From Pseudomonas graminis (lineage in GTDB: Bacteria; Pseudomonadota; Gammaproteobacteria; Pseudomonadales; Pseudomonadaceae), in NCBI RefSeq assembly GCF_013201545.1, contig NZ_CP053746.1, positions 2,073,001 to 2,137,000 on the forward strand: a stretch of DNA of 64,000 nucleotides, written 5' to 3'. Both the position numbers and the translations under genes were made by a program. Of this stretch, positions 40,015 through 51,100 are shown in pieces (position 1 is the stretch's first letter; each line of letters begins with the position of its first letter). The notes beneath the pieces are model-generated. The model was not told the DNA's origin and did no database searches. It saw only the letters and a program-made list of their open reading frames with translations.

Positions 40015-43000
40015 TCAGTCGAGCCTGACTTCGGGCGGCTCAGGCGCATCTTTTGGGGCTGGAGGCACAGCAGCGGGCGGCGTGATGGTTTTCTGCTCCG
40101 GCTCGATCGGCACCATTTTGTACTCCTGTCCCTGCATGTTCTTGAGGTAAACCTCCATCTGCCGGAACGAAATATTGATGTGCTGTTTCTTGAATTCTTT
40201 GTTGATGAACCGGTTGATCTCATCCAGCACCGGGTTGCGGTCGCCTAGATCACGCACATGCATGCGCAGTTCGTGATCGAGGGTACTTTCACCAAAATTG
40301 AGGAAGTAAACAATCGGCTCGGGGTCTTTCAACACCCTGGGATTGTCACGCGCGGCCTTGAGCAGCAGGCTGCGCACCAGGTCCAGATCCGACCCGTAAT
40401 CCACCCCCAGTTTCAACGTCACGCGGGTGATCGTGTCGGTTAACGACCAGTTGATCAGTTGCCCGGTGATGAATGTCTTGTTCGGGACGATGATGTCCTT
40501 GCGGTCGAAATCGGTGATGGTGGTCGCGCGAATGCGGATCTTGCTCACCGTACCCGACAAGGCGCCGATGGTGATGGTGTCGCCGATCCGCACCGGGCGT
40601 TCGAACAGGATCATGATCCCGGAGATGAAGTTGGCGAAGATCTCCTGCATACCGAAGCCCAGGCCAACCGACAGCGCCGCCACCAGCCATTGCAGCTTGT
40701 CCCAACTCACGCCGAGCGCCGAGAGCGTCGAGACAAAACCGACGCCGGCGATGGTGTACGAAAGCAACGTCGTGGTTGCGTACGAACTGCCCTGTTTGAG
40801 GTTGAGTTTCGACAGCACAAGCACTTCCAGCAGGCCCGGCAAGTTGCCCGCCAGCACGAAGGTGATGCCGATGATGACCAAGGCGCCGATCAAGTCGCCC
40901 AGGCTAATCGGCACCATGCTGATGTTGGCGCCGGTGCCGCTGGTGTACTCGTACAGCGTGATGTTATCGAGGTACGAGAACACCGAAATCAGGTCGGCCC
41001 AGACGAAGTAGAGCGCGCCGATGAAGCCTGCAATCAGCGCCAGACGAATCAATCGCAGCGACTGCTGGTTGACCTGTTCGATGTCCAGCGTCGGCTCCTC
41101 GATCAGCGTCTCGCCTTCGCCGGCTTCTTTTGCGGCCTGACGTTTGCTCAGCGCGCGCTGGTACGCCAGACGGCGCGCGGCCACGCTCAGCCCGCGCACG
41201 AAAGCGGCTTCGATCACCAGCCACAGCATCAGCAGATATAGAGTGTCGATCAGCCGATCGCTGAGTTTCAGCGCCGTGTAGTAATAGCCAAAGCACACGG
41301 CGACGAACAGCGCGACGGGCAGAGCGGTGAAGGCCAGGCCCACCGCACGACGAAACAGCGACGCGCTGTGGTGGGTCGGGCTGGTGAGCAACAGCCGCGC
41401 GAGCAGCCAGGCCATCAGGGCGTAGCACGTCAGCACCACGGCGATGCCGATGACGTCGTCGGCCAATGCCGAGGGCTCGTGCTCGGCCACGGCGACCACC
41501 GTCACCAGCGCCAGCACGACAAGACCCAGACGACGGATCCAGCCGCGCAGGAATTCCACCTGTGGTTTTTCCCAGCGGAAGTGCAATTGCGCCACGCCGC
41601 CCGGCGCCAGAATGCGGTAAGCGGTGTAGAACACCAACCAGGCCAGCGCTACCTGCAGCAGCGCAGAACCGAGATTGACGTTCTGGCCGCGGGCGTCGAT
41701 CTGCAGCGCGAACGCACACACCGTGAGGGTCAGCGACAACGGCATTGCCAGCAGCACGTTGATGAAGATCGCCAGCGGTGTCTGCCACTGCCGGTCCCGC
41801 TTGAAGTGGCCGATGTCGGCGTGCAACCGATTGAGCTTGTCGTACAGCGCCTTGCGCTTCCACATCAGCGCGCCGATCACCAGAAACAGCGGCAGGAAGA
41901 TCAGCGGCCGCTGGGTCAGTCCGTCGTAGAGTTCGCTGACGCTGGACGTCCAGGGAAGGGTGGTCACCTGTTTGACGAGTCGTGGCTGTATGCGCTCGAA
42001 CCACTCCAGGTCCAGCGGCTTGTTGCTCGGAATCCAGAACATCTGCTCATCAAGGGTGGCCCGCAGGCTGTTGGCGGTGCTGACGAGCTGTTTCTGATTG
42101 AGCTGGAGGGTGATGGATTCGTTGAGCAGCGCACTCAGCTCGCGGTTCAGTCGCTCCAGCAGATCGCTGCGAGTGGTCGCCAGATCGAGCAGTGTCTTGC
42201 GCAGCGCGGGTGTGACGTCTTCCGGCTTCTGCGTCGCCAGTAACGTGTCGACGTATGCGCTCGGGCTGCTCATCTGCTCGCGCTGCTGATTGACCTCGAA
42301 TTGGTACAAGCGAATATCGGCAATTTCGTCGGCCAGACCGCTGTCGAGCTTGAGTTTGGGGAGCGACTGCTTTTGTTTGTAGAGGATTTTCGACAGCAGC
42401 AAACTCCCGCTCAACACGTTGATCTGCTCGTCGAGCGCCTGATCGGTTTGCGTGATGGCATCCAGCTGGGTCTTGGTCTTGAGGTTCTGCTGGGTCAGCT
42501 CATTGAGGCGGTCGGTGCCACGCAGCAGGTAGTCGGACAGCTTGAGGTTGGCGGCGCTTTCGGTAGCCAGCAGGCTGCTGCCCCCGGCTTTCTGCGCTTC
42601 AAGGGACAACTGCGTCACGGTTTGCTGGGACTGGGCGCGACGCTTCTCGTTGATCAGCGTCTGCAGGTCCTGGATTTCCTGATCCTGACGATTGACCTTT
42701 TCCGTGAGCAGGTCGCGCTGGCTGCCGCCCAGGTCCTGCAACTGGCTGTTGCCGGCAAGCTCCTGACGACGCAGGGCAATCAGCGCGTTGAGCGAGGTCT
42801 GCTCGGCGTTCAATGCGTTGCGCTGGTCGGCGTTGATGGCCTTGCCGCCATCCTTACCGGACTTGAGCGTGCCGCTGATGGCCTGAATGCGCGTCTGGCT
42901 GCTGCTGATCTCGGCCTGAGCGCGCTCGGGCCGGGTCTGCGCGGTGATGGTCAGGCTGTTGGCGTCGTTGAGGGCTTTTTGCAGATCAGCCTGCTGAGCA

Positions 43001-43383
43001 CTGCGCTGACTCAGTATTTGCTCAAGCTGCGGCACGTCCAGATTGGCGTATCGCTGAGCGACCGGAATGACCTTGCTGGCCTTGAGCTTGGTCAGCTCGT
43101 GCTGGTTTTCGGTGGTCAGCCGGGGCGCGTCGGCGAGCTGCTTTTTCAGGTCATCCAGCTTCTGCTGGTTGTCCTTCTGGCTGGACAGAAATGTCAGCGT
43201 CTGTTCCAGGACCTGCTGCAGAGCTTTCTGGTCGTCAGCGGTCAGTTTGCGGTCGGCGATCTTGTCCAGACTGCGCTGGACGGCCTCGCTGGACAGGGGT
43301 GGCGTATCGGCGGCGTGCGCCGGTACGGACGACAGGCAAAGCCCAAGCAGGGCCGAGGCAAAAAGGTTACGCAGCGTGAACAT
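40015..43383 (-). CDS. mscK: MscK-type mechanosensitive channel
   Basis: A 1122-residue large-subfamily MscS channel. A signal peptide (1-23, after AHA) leads into a long periplasmic coiled-coil region rich in Gln/Leu (about 25-480). About 11 membrane helices follow (about 500-880), and then the MscS pore helix and beta domain (about 890-1080; FANFISGIMILFERPVRIGDTI, VPNKTFITGQLINWSL). A Pro/Glu-rich tail closes the protein. The start ATG 43383 is chosen for its signal peptide; 48 further in-frame codons upstream to 43527 are shadow. It releases solutes, possibly K+-dependent, on hypo-osmotic shock. A K+/H+ antiporter gene lies next door. Confidence 0.9.
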   Translation of the reverse strand: MFTLRNLFASALLGLCLSSVPAHAADTPPLSSEAVQRSLDKIADRKLTADDQKALQQVLEQTLTFLSSQKDNQQKLDDLKKQLADAPRLTTENQHELTKLKASKVIPVAQRYANLDVPQLEQILSQRSAQQADLQKALNDANSLTITAQTRPERAQAEISSSQTRIQAISGTLKSGKDGGKAINADQRNALNAEQTSLNALIALRRQELAGNSQLQDLGGSQRDLLTEKVNRQDQEIQDLQTLINEKRRAQSQQTVTQLSLEAQKAGGSSLLATESAANLKLSDYLLRGTDRLNELTQQNLKTKTQLDAITQTDQALDEQINVLSGSLLLSKILYKQKQSLPKLKLDSGLADEIADIRLYQFEVNQQREQMSSPSAYVDTLLATQKPEDVTPALRKTLLDLATTRSDLLERLNRELSALLNESITLQLNQKQLVSTANSLRATLDEQMFWIPSNKPLDLEWFERIQPRLVKQVTTLPWTSSVSELYDGLTQRPLIFLPLFLVIGALMWKRKALYDKLNRLHADIGHFKRDRQWQTPLAIFINVLLAMPLSLTLTVCAFALQIDARGQNVNLGSALLQVALAWLVFYTAYRILAPGGVAQLHFRWEKPQVEFLRGWIRRLGLVVLALVTVVAVAEHEPSALADDVIGIAVVLTCYALMAWLLARLLLTSPTHHSASLFRRAVGLAFTALPVALFVAVCFGYYYTALKLSDRLIDTLYLLMLWLVIEAAFVRGLSVAARRLAYQRALSKRQAAKEAGEGETLIEEPTLDIEQVNQQSLRLIRLALIAGFIGALYFVWADLISVFSYLDNITLYEYTSGTGANISMVPISLGDLIGALVIIGITFVLAGNLPGLLEVLVLSKLNLKQGSSYATTTLLSYTIAGVGFVSTLSALGVSWDKLQWLVAALSVGLGFGMQEIFANFISGIMILFERPVRIGDTITIGALSGTVSKIRIRATTITDFDRKDIIVPNKTFITGQLINWSLTDTITRVTLKLGVDYGSDLDLVRSLLLKAARDNPRVLKDPEPIVYFLNFGESTLDHELRMHVRDLGDRNPVLDEINRFINKEFKKQHINISFRQMEVYLKNMQGQEYKMVPIEPEQKTITPPAAVPPAPKDAPEPPEVRLD

Positions 43384-43418
43384 AGACACCGGGTCGAGCG
43401 AACAGAATGGGGGGCAGT

Positions 43419-45161
43419 TTAAAGGAACAGCGCGGGCCCCGGGCTGCTTCCTTCGGGGAATCTGACGCCCACTTTGAGGATCTTGTTCCCGTCCATAACT
43501 GCGACGGTCCAAATAGTTCCGTTCCATTCGACCTGGTCGCCCACAATCGGCGCGCCTCGATTCTTCTGAATGATGAACTGACTCAGCGGCATGCCCGGAT
43601 CCAGCCCATCGAGTTTCAACCCGTAAAGTGCCGCGACAGCCCCCAGCTCAGCGTCTCCTTCGAGAACGAAGTCACCGAAGAAGCGCAGATCCAGCCCGCG
43701 TTGAGGCGCCTGACTGAACAGCTTGCCGAGGGCGGGAAGGTCGTGTTCGTGGCCGATGACGCAGAGCAGATCGCCCACTTCCAGCACCGTACTACCCGAC
43801 GGATGGAGCAGTTGTTGACCCCTGAACAAGGCGGCAATACGTGTGCCCTCTGGCATTTTCAGCTCGCGCAGTGCGGCACCGATGCACCACTTTTCGGCGC
43901 CAAGGCGATATACGAACAGTTCCCACTCGCTGGTGACATGCACTTCCAGCGCGGCGCGGGAAATCGGCGCCGGATCAGGCGGTACCGTCACTTTCAGCCA
44001 TTTCGCCACCCACGGCAGGCTCGTGCCCTGAACCAGCAGCGACACCAGCACGATGAAGAACGCGAGATTGAAATACAGCTGCGCATGGGGCAGACCGGCC
44101 ATCAGCGGGAACACCGCCAGAATGATCGGTACCGCGCCGCGCAAACCGACCCAGGCAATAAAGGCTTTTTCACGGCGGTGGAACACCCGGAAAGGCAGCA
44201 GGCCGGCCAGCACCGACAGAGGGCGTGCCACCAGAATCATCCACAGCGCCAGGCCCAGAGCCGGCAGCGCAATCGGCAACAGGTCATGGGGTGTGACCAG
44301 CAGACCGAGTACCAGGAACATGCCGATCTGTGCCAGCCAAGCCATGCCGTCAAGCATGTGCAGGATGCCGTGGCGACTGCGAATCGGCTTGTTGCCCAGT
44401 ACCAGACCGCACAGATAAACCGCCAGGAAGCCGCTGCCGTGAATGGCATTGGTCAGTGCGAAGACCACCAGACCACCAGCGACCACCAGAATGGGGTACA
44501 GGCCGTTGGCCAGATTTATCCGGTTGACCAGCTGCAGCATGATCCAGCCACCGCCCAGCCCGATGATCCCGCCGATGCCGAATTCCTGAACCAGATGGCC
44601 CAGCAGGCTCCAGTGCAGGCCGGTCTGGCCGCTGGACAGCATGTCGATCAGCGTAACCGTTAGAAACACCGCCATCGGGTCGTTGCTGCCGGATTCGATC
44701 TCCAGGCTTGCGGTCACCCGCTCGTTCAGGCCTTTGCCGCCCAGCAGCGAGAACACAGCGGCGGCGTCTGTGGAACCGACGATGGCGCCGATCAGCAGGC
44801 CCTGAATGATGTTCAGATCAAACAACCAGGCGGCAACCATGCCGGTCAGCCCCGTGGTGATCAGCACCCCGACCGTCGCCAGCGACAAGGCGGGCCAGAG
44901 TGCGACCCGGAAACTCGCCACCCGCGTACGCAGGCCGCCGTCAAGAAGAATGACCGCCAGCGCCAGGTTACCGACCAGATAGGCCGTCGGGTAGTTATCG
45001 AAGATGATGCCGCCGCCATCGACGCCGGCGACCATGCCCACGGCAAGGATGATCACCAGAATCGGAATGCCGAGGCGGGAGGACAGCGAGCTGACCAGGA
45101 TACTTGCACCCACCAGCAACGCGCCGATCAGGAACAGGCTGTTGATGGTCGTGGCATCCAA
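43419..45161 (-). CDS. nhaP2: K+/H+ antiporter NhaP2 (CvrA)
   Basis: A 580-residue CPA1 antiporter with about 13 membrane helices, followed by a TrkA-C (RCK C) domain (about 400-480; [12 protein letters not shown]) and a CorC/HlyC-type C-terminal domain (about 490-575). The ion-binding Asp lies in [16 protein letters not shown] and [13 protein letters not shown]. The start is most likely TTG 45161, giving [20 protein letters not shown] as in the enterobacterial protein, with GGAG eight bases upstream. It exchanges K+ or Na+ for protons. It lies 35 bases before mscK on the same strand, so the two ion-handling genes may be cotranscribed. Confidence 0.92.
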   Translation of the reverse strand: MDATTINSLFLIGALLVGASILVSSLSSRLGIPILVIILAVGMVAGVDGGGIIFDNYPTAYLVGNLALAVILLDGGLRTRVASFRVALWPALSLATVGVLITTGLTGMVAAWLFDLNIIQGLLIGAIVGSTDAAAVFSLLGGKGLNERVTASLEIESGSNDPMAVFLTVTLIDMLSSGQTGLHWSLLGHLVQEFGIGGIIGLGGGWIMLQLVNRINLANGLYPILVVAGGLVVFALTNAIHGSGFLAVYLCGLVLGNKPIRSRHGILHMLDGMAWLAQIGMFLVLGLLVTPHDLLPIALPALGLALWMILVARPLSVLAGLLPFRVFHRREKAFIAWVGLRGAVPIILAVFPLMAGLPHAQLYFNLAFFIVLVSLLVQGTSLPWVAKWLKVTVPPDPAPISRAALEVHVTSEWELFVYRLGAEKWCIGAALRELKMPEGTRIAALFRGQQLLHPSGSTVLEVGDLLCVIGHEHDLPALGKLFSQAPQRGLDLRFFGDFVLEGDAELGAVAALYGLKLDGLDPGMPLSQFIIQKNRGAPIVGDQVEWNGTIWTVAVMDGNKILKVGVRFPEGSSPGPALFL

Positions 45162-45425
45162 GGGCGGTACTCCAGAAAACGAATTCAAACAGACGAGGGC
45201 GCGAACTGACCATGCAGTCCGCGTGCCAAGGGATTTAACCTGTTGAATTGCTTGGCTGTCAAAGCGTAATTCCAGATGGGCAGGCTAATGGCCGTGCCAA
45301 CGGGCCTGTACTCACAGGCCGCTGATGACATCCGTTCCCGGATGACAGCAGCAATACATATTTATGCCAGCCAGCGCTGCGAACTCTGGTCACTTCTGAA
45401 TTCTATTTCAGGAGAAGTGATCACT
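45162..45425. other. Divergent gap between nhaP2 and the first toxin gene
   Basis: A 264-base region with an AT-rich patch (GCAATACATATTTATGCC, about 45351-45368) and an AGGAG at about 45412-45416 serving the toxin start at 45426. The frame stays open upstream to 45276 but shows no family character. No clear -35/-10 pair or regulatory dyad was found. Confidence 0.4.
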
Positions 45426-48017
45426 ATGAACGCACAAGCCCACCCATCACCCGAATCGGACGAACGTCAGCTCAAAAAAATGGCGAGCCGTTACGTCACC
45501 GATTACCCCGATCTCAATGCGCTGGCGAGGTCCGCCGCCCAGAGCATCATTTTCAGGCACACGGGTAAACACCTGGACCCCGATCATGTGTATTGGCATC
45601 GGTTCTCCAGCGCCAGCAGCAGTTCTCGGTCCTTTACCGGATGGCAGCACGCGGGCGCTACGGTGACGTCCATGACAATGACCGAACTGGTGATTCGTCG
45701 TTTCAATGCAAGCGAGCAGCAAGCCCCCGACGAGCTCGCGGTGTATGGCGGTTTCTACACCGACGGCCCGCAGCATGGCTTTTATGACGAGCGCAATGAA
45801 GTGCGCATGCTTCCGGCAGAGGTGCTCAACGATTTCTGGACCCTCGATTTCAGCGCGGGCTACCGGCGTCAGATGGACAGGTTCTGGGCGCAGCACAGCG
45901 ACAACTTCTGCGTGCTGGCCAAAGTTCGATACCTGGCCTCTGCTGGAGAAGCCCTGAGCGGAAACCAGCTGTCGGCAACGGATTTCGGGATGCTCCGCAA
46001 CGTGCTGGCGAGCGGACCGGGACCTGTCACGCTCGCCCAACTGCGCGGGCCAATGCCTGCGACCTCGGCCGTGTCAGTGTTTCATCTGGAACTGGGCGGC
46101 TTCAAGGCTCGGGACATTCTGCGTATCGTCGATCAGAGCGGGCGTCAGATCCTTTATGTCTGCGGTGCGCAATCGCCGTTCTACTGCTTTGATACCCACC
46201 ACCAACTGTACGAATGGTTGAAGGCGCAGTTTCTTTCCATCAGGACTCGGGCGGCCTTCTGCGCCCGTTTTCTGCATTCGGCCAGTGACTGGGAAACGCA
46301 CCGAGCTGCATTCCAGCGCGATGTGGCTCGGCTGCTGAGCAATGATCACGACGACCATGGCGCCAATCGCCTCGTCAATCGCGGGGCTGAGCCGATTTCG
46401 GGCGATGCGTTCGTCTATCTTCGTGATGTCGCCCGCCATGACATGACTTCCGACGCCACTACCTTGCTGACCGATAACAGCGATCTTCGCAAGCAGATCT
46501 GGCTCGGCTATCTGAATGCCTTTCTGTCGGTATTCGGCAATCTGGCGCCGCTGGGTTGGCCGCTGGCATTGGCTGTGGTGGGCGCGAGCCTGATCAGCAC
46601 GGGATTGAATATCGATCAGGCGGTCAACGGTAAAAGCGCCGAACAACGCAGGCGGGGTATTCTGGATGCCATCGCCAGCGCTATTTATCTGTTCGTGAAC
46701 CTGCCCCTGCTGTCGCGCATGGGGGCTGATGTCAGGGAGCCCATGACGGCCCGAACCTCGGAAGGTCTGAGCGCAGGTGCCGATGCAATGCCGACTCCCG
46801 TGGCCACCGATCCTTTGTCGGGCATGAGCAACAACGTTGTCCTTGAATCGCTGACGCCGGTCTCGGAGCAAGGGCGCTACCAGGGGACATATGGGCTGAG
46901 CAATGGCGAGACATGGGCGGTCGTCGAAGGGCAGCCGCGTCGTTTGACCTTCGATGAAGGCCTGGGCAGCTGGGTCATGGTCGATCCGCAGAACCCGTTT
47001 GCGTTCAATGGTAGATGCCCGGTTCGATTCAATGGGCAAGACCGGTGGGAACGGCTTCCGATCCCGGGCCTTGCTGGCGGTGCACCCATGGAGGCCGACG
47101 CTCTGACGATCACGCCGCCGCCCGTGGCGCCCGTTGCCAGTGTGCAATCGGCATTCTGGGATCGCTTCATGCAACTCAACCTCTTCGATGAGCACCTTTA
47201 TTCCGAGGCGGCTCTGGCCCGGCAAAAGGCAGTGGTCGAGGTGTTCTGCATGGAGCCGCAAGAAGTGGTCGCCACCGACTCCGAAGGTGAAGACGTACAT
47301 TTTGATCAGTGGGGCGCCAAACATCGCGTGTTCAAGACCGCAGACGGTGAATACGTCGGCTCTACCATCAGGCATTACACCCACGAAGACGATGCGTATA
47401 ACCAGTTTTTGCGAACCGGCGTGGCGATCTATTCCGATCAAGTCGCGCTGGTGCAAAAGCTCGTCGAGGACGTCAGCACGCTGGGGTACAACAATGACGT
47501 CGCGCTCTATCGCGGCGGCAGTGGGGCGCGTGGTACCTCGGGCGCTTTCTTCCGTACCGGTGACGTGACCGTAGGCGATGTGCTGGTCAACACCGACATC
47601 ACCTCGTTCAGTGAAAATCCCTATCAGGCGCGCACTTTCGCCAGCACTCAGGCAGGCGCCCATGCCAGTGCCACGAATGCGCCGATCCGCTTTGACGACA
47701 CCAGCGTGGTGTTCGTGCTGCCGGAAAAACAGTACTTGAGCGGAGCACCCATCGCGCCGTTTTCCGCGAGTCCGGACGAGGCCGAGGTTATTTTTCTACC
47801 CGGTCACTATTTTCAGATCGACAGCATCGAGCAAGTGGTCGGGACCTTCTACCAGTTCATGAAAGTACAACTGCGCGAAGTGAGCGGGCCGGTCTCGGGT
47901 CGGAAATTGCTCGAGATGCGCACCGCAGAGCCTTTCACTCGCCAAGGTTATGCGGCGCGACTGGGAGGCGCCGGGCGGGTGCTGGTCGATCGTTTTTTCC
48001 CTTCTCAACAACCATGA
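45426..48017 (+). CDS. Large toxin: DUF6543-like N-terminus with C-terminal ADP-ribosyltransferase domain
   Basis: An 863-residue protein. Residues about 20-350 are the Pseudomonas 'dermonecrotic toxin' type domain (FWTLDFSAGYRRQMDRFW, DILRIVDQSGRQILYV). A hydrophobic helical hairpin lies at about 360-445, then a beta-rich linker with a GTYGLSNGETWAVV repeat unit. The end is an ADP-ribosyltransferase of the R-S-E class: R696 (ALYRGG), S727-F-S729 (TSFSEN) and E785-A-E787 (DEAEVIFLPG). The ExE form is usual for arginine-modifying enzymes. ATG 45426 follows AGGAG. No signal peptide is present. The target and the secretion route are unknown; no immunity gene is next to it. Confidence 0.85.
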   Translation: MNAQAHPSPESDERQLKKMASRYVTDYPDLNALARSAAQSIIFRHTGKHLDPDHVYWHRFSSASSSSRSFTGWQHAGATVTSMTMTELVIRRFNASEQQAPDELAVYGGFYTDGPQHGFYDERNEVRMLPAEVLNDFWTLDFSAGYRRQMDRFWAQHSDNFCVLAKVRYLASAGEALSGNQLSATDFGMLRNVLASGPGPVTLAQLRGPMPATSAVSVFHLELGGFKARDILRIVDQSGRQILYVCGAQSPFYCFDTHHQLYEWLKAQFLSIRTRAAFCARFLHSASDWETHRAAFQRDVARLLSNDHDDHGANRLVNRGAEPISGDAFVYLRDVARHDMTSDATTLLTDNSDLRKQIWLGYLNAFLSVFGNLAPLGWPLALAVVGASLISTGLNIDQAVNGKSAEQRRRGILDAIASAIYLFVNLPLLSRMGADVREPMTARTSEGLSAGADAMPTPVATDPLSGMSNNVVLESLTPVSEQGRYQGTYGLSNGETWAVVEGQPRRLTFDEGLGSWVMVDPQNPFAFNGRCPVRFNGQDRWERLPIPGLAGGAPMEADALTITPPPVAPVASVQSAFWDRFMQLNLFDEHLYSEAALARQKAVVEVFCMEPQEVVATDSEGEDVHFDQWGAKHRVFKTADGEYVGSTIRHYTHEDDAYNQFLRTGVAIYSDQVALVQKLVEDVSTLGYNNDVALYRGGSGARGTSGAFFRTGDVTVGDVLVNTDITSFSENPYQARTFASTQAGAHASATNAPIRFDDTSVVFVLPEKQYLSGAPIAPFSASPDEAEVIFLPGHYFQIDSIEQVVGTFYQFMKVQLREVSGPVSGRKLLEMRTAEPFTRQGYAARLGGAGRVLVDRFFPSQQP

Positions 48018-48113
48018 ACTGCCTGCTCATTTTGTAAACAATAATTATCTATTGCCACCCCGCGTGCCTGTTGGTGAACGCTACGGCTTCACTCACTGAC
48101 AGGATGTCGGGTT
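48018..48113 (+). promoter_or_regulatory. Gap between the two toxin genes, AT-rich
   Basis: The 96-base gap contains TTTTGTAAACAATAATTATCTATTG (in part, 48033-48056), far more AT-rich than its surroundings and a plausible promoter core for the second toxin gene. CAGGATG lies 10-15 bases before its ATG. There is no hairpin, so read-through from the first gene is also possible. Confidence 0.4.
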
Positions 48114-51100
48114 ATGAAAGACAGAAAGGATACGACCGCTCTGGAGCGCAGAGCTGACGAGCTTCGGCGCAGTCGCGACATTTCGCGAGTCTCGGGCTGG
48201 CATGGCCAGAGAGGCGAGGACTGGGATAACGATGGATGGACAAAGCCGTGGGAACTGCGGGATGAAAGCGGATGGCTGATTGAGCCGGCGCCCGGGAACG
48301 AAGTCGACGCTGACGCCACGCTGCTGAGCGACTGGCTCGGTCAGCAGCACGTGCGCTATGAATCGCCGCGAGAATACGCGCGCGCTCAGGCACAGGGCTT
48401 CCTGTTCCAGCATTTGCTGGAAGACACCGATCCGGACGAATTGCTGATCACCACGTTGTACATCAACGGCCAGGACGCTGCGCCCCAAAGGGCCAATATC
48501 GCGTATTCCATGACGCTGACTGACGCGCTCATGTGCAATTGGCAGCAGAGCGGTAACGGGCAATTCCTCGATCACCTTTCGGCGCTGCGCCATTACCGTA
48601 AGGGCGGCTATCCGGTGCAGATTTCCTCCGCGCCGCTGGAGTTGTGGGATTGCTTCGCTTATGAAGCCATCTACCGCAAAACCAGCCCCCAGCGTTTCGA
48701 CGCATCCACTCAGGTGGAGCTGGACCCTGTGGCGTTCAAGGCTTATGTCTGGGACGCAGATCTGCAGGCGCATTATCAGGCCACACTCACGCATTTCTGG
48801 ACCGAGCACGGGGCTGACTACAATCTCTTGATCAAGGCAGCCTTGCTGAAGTCTGCGTATGTGCAGCAGGCCGAAGGGTCACTGAGCATTGAAGACAGGT
48901 CGCTGGTGTTGCGCGGACTCGGCCTCGATCCTGCCCAGGCCTGGGAAGCGTTGACGTTCAAGCACTTCGCGGATGCGCCGCTTGCGCACGACGTCACGAT
49001 CCGTGAACTGGTTCTGTACCGATACGTCGCCACTGACATCATCGTACTGCGAGATGAGCGGACGGATCGGCTCGTGATGTACATCCCCGGCAATTCCTCG
49101 CCCCTGCACGGATTTGCAGACCTCCCGGCGCTCGCCGACTGGATCGCGCGGCAATGCAAAGATGCGCGTCGGCGAAAAGCACTGCAGCGCCACTTCAGGC
49201 TTGAGGACGACCCGGACGGGCTGTTTTACAGCGGCATTCAGAAAACCCTCGCGGGCCTGGCGGCCTACCCGCACTTCCTTGACCAAGCCACCGGTTACTG
49301 GAACCCATCCAGCGAGGTGCTCCTTGGTGCAGCTCTTTCTCCCTGGCCGTTTTCGCACTTCAAACACAATTTGCAGACGCGTCTTGAGGCAGATGGCCGC
49401 CAATTGATTCGCAACCGTGCCGAGCACAACAAGGAGGTGGCAGCGCAAGCCCTGAGCAATGCCATTGCCGCCACGGGCGCAGTCGCGATGGTGGAGCCTT
49501 ACTTGTGGGTGCCTTTGGCGGCGATGTCGCTGGCGTTGATGGGGCTGGGGGCAGATGAGGTCATTGAGGGGCGGACACTTGAGGAGAAGAAAAACGGCAC
49601 GGGCCGCATTGTCTTCGGCGTTTTGAATGCGGTACCGGCGCTTGCCGAGGGGGCTGGGACAGCAAGCCGTTTGCTGGGCGCAGCTGCGCGTATCGGGGAT
49701 CAGGCAATACCGGGAGCCGCAGATGAGCTGGCAAGCGTGGTCGGAGCCCGCACCGAGGCCGAGCGAACTGTGGCGCTCGCCGGGCAGCAACAGGCCCATG
49801 CCCAGCGGATTCAGGACGTTCTTGAGCACGCCAGCCAGTCGCCTGAGGAAAGGGATGCGCGCCTGATCGTGGAAGAGCGCCAGAGGCTAGCCATCAAAAG
49901 CCAGCATGCCGCAGGCTACGACAGCGCGATTGCCTTTGGGGTTGAGCCGCAAGGGCTGCGAGCACTGAGCCCGGAACTTCGCACGTCGCTCGCCCGGTTC
50001 GAATACAACGCGCCACTGGATCCGTCGGGCATCTGGACGACCGATGAACGTGGAGCGGTTTATAAGGTGAGCAACCCGGGAACCGGTAAACCCCGTTATT
50101 ACGCTCGCGTGCATTCAAAGCTCTATCCCGTAGAGCCCGTCCAGGCAGCCGGCCAGTACCGCATTTACGCGCCTGACGATGCGCGGCTCAAGGGGCCATA
50201 CGTCAAGCGGGTTAAAGGTTTTTACTCCGACATTGACCTGAGCCCCGGTCTGCGAGGCGGCGACAGCTTCATCGAAGAGTTGCCCGAGGTCGTATTGCCC
50301 GTCGAGAAGGATGAAATCTTGCTGACGCGCGCCCAGCCACCCGTCACGGTCGAGATTCCCATGGACGGCATCGAAACGAGGTGGGTAGAGGACGAGGGAG
50401 GAAAACAGAGCCCCCGGTACTTTGCCAACACCGCTCCTGGAGGGACGAAGGTCATTTACAACGCTGAGGTGGCCTGCTGGGAGTCAGGCAACGACACTTT
50501 TCTCTGGCTGGACAACAAGGGCCGCTGGCGTACAGGGACCGAGAAAGCCTATCTCAAGGTAAGGGACAGCTTGAGGCTGGACGTGCGTAACGTGTTTTAC
50601 ACGTTTCGGCGCTTGCCGGGCTTGCCTGCCAATCCGCAGCCCATCGAACAAATGGTCCATCAAGTCTGGCTAGGTCGGCGTCTGCCGGGCGAAAAGATCA
50701 TTGAAACGATCAAATCCAATATGCGCATGAGCCCCGAGCTCAGGTTCACGCTGCATGTTGATATCGACGACACGGCAGCCGTGGAAGGCCTGTCCCCCCA
50801 CGCGCAACTGCACAATGCGTTCGCCGACTTTCCCAACATGACGATTTCCAGGCTGCAGGACGAGCCTTTCTTCGAGGGGTTCATGGGCGATCCGCACACA
50901 TCGACAGCGTTTTCCTGCTTTCGCCGGGGGGAGTTTGAAAACTTCGCAGCGGCCTCGGATGTCTTGAGGTACCGATTGATCAGGGAGTACGGCGGTATCT
51001 ACATGGACTGCGACGACGTCATCGGTCGCTCTTTCTCGGGCGCCGAGCTGCTGGCGGGGCCGCATGACGTACTGGTGGGCAGCACACTGGAAAGCCCGAC

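Noticed and set aside
46074..47663. A 529-codon minus-strand frame opposite the first toxin, considered as an immunity gene
   Set aside because: It covers the catalytic and conserved parts of the toxin in antisense, lacks a start region and has shadow-like composition. No other small frame around the toxins looks like an immunity protein.
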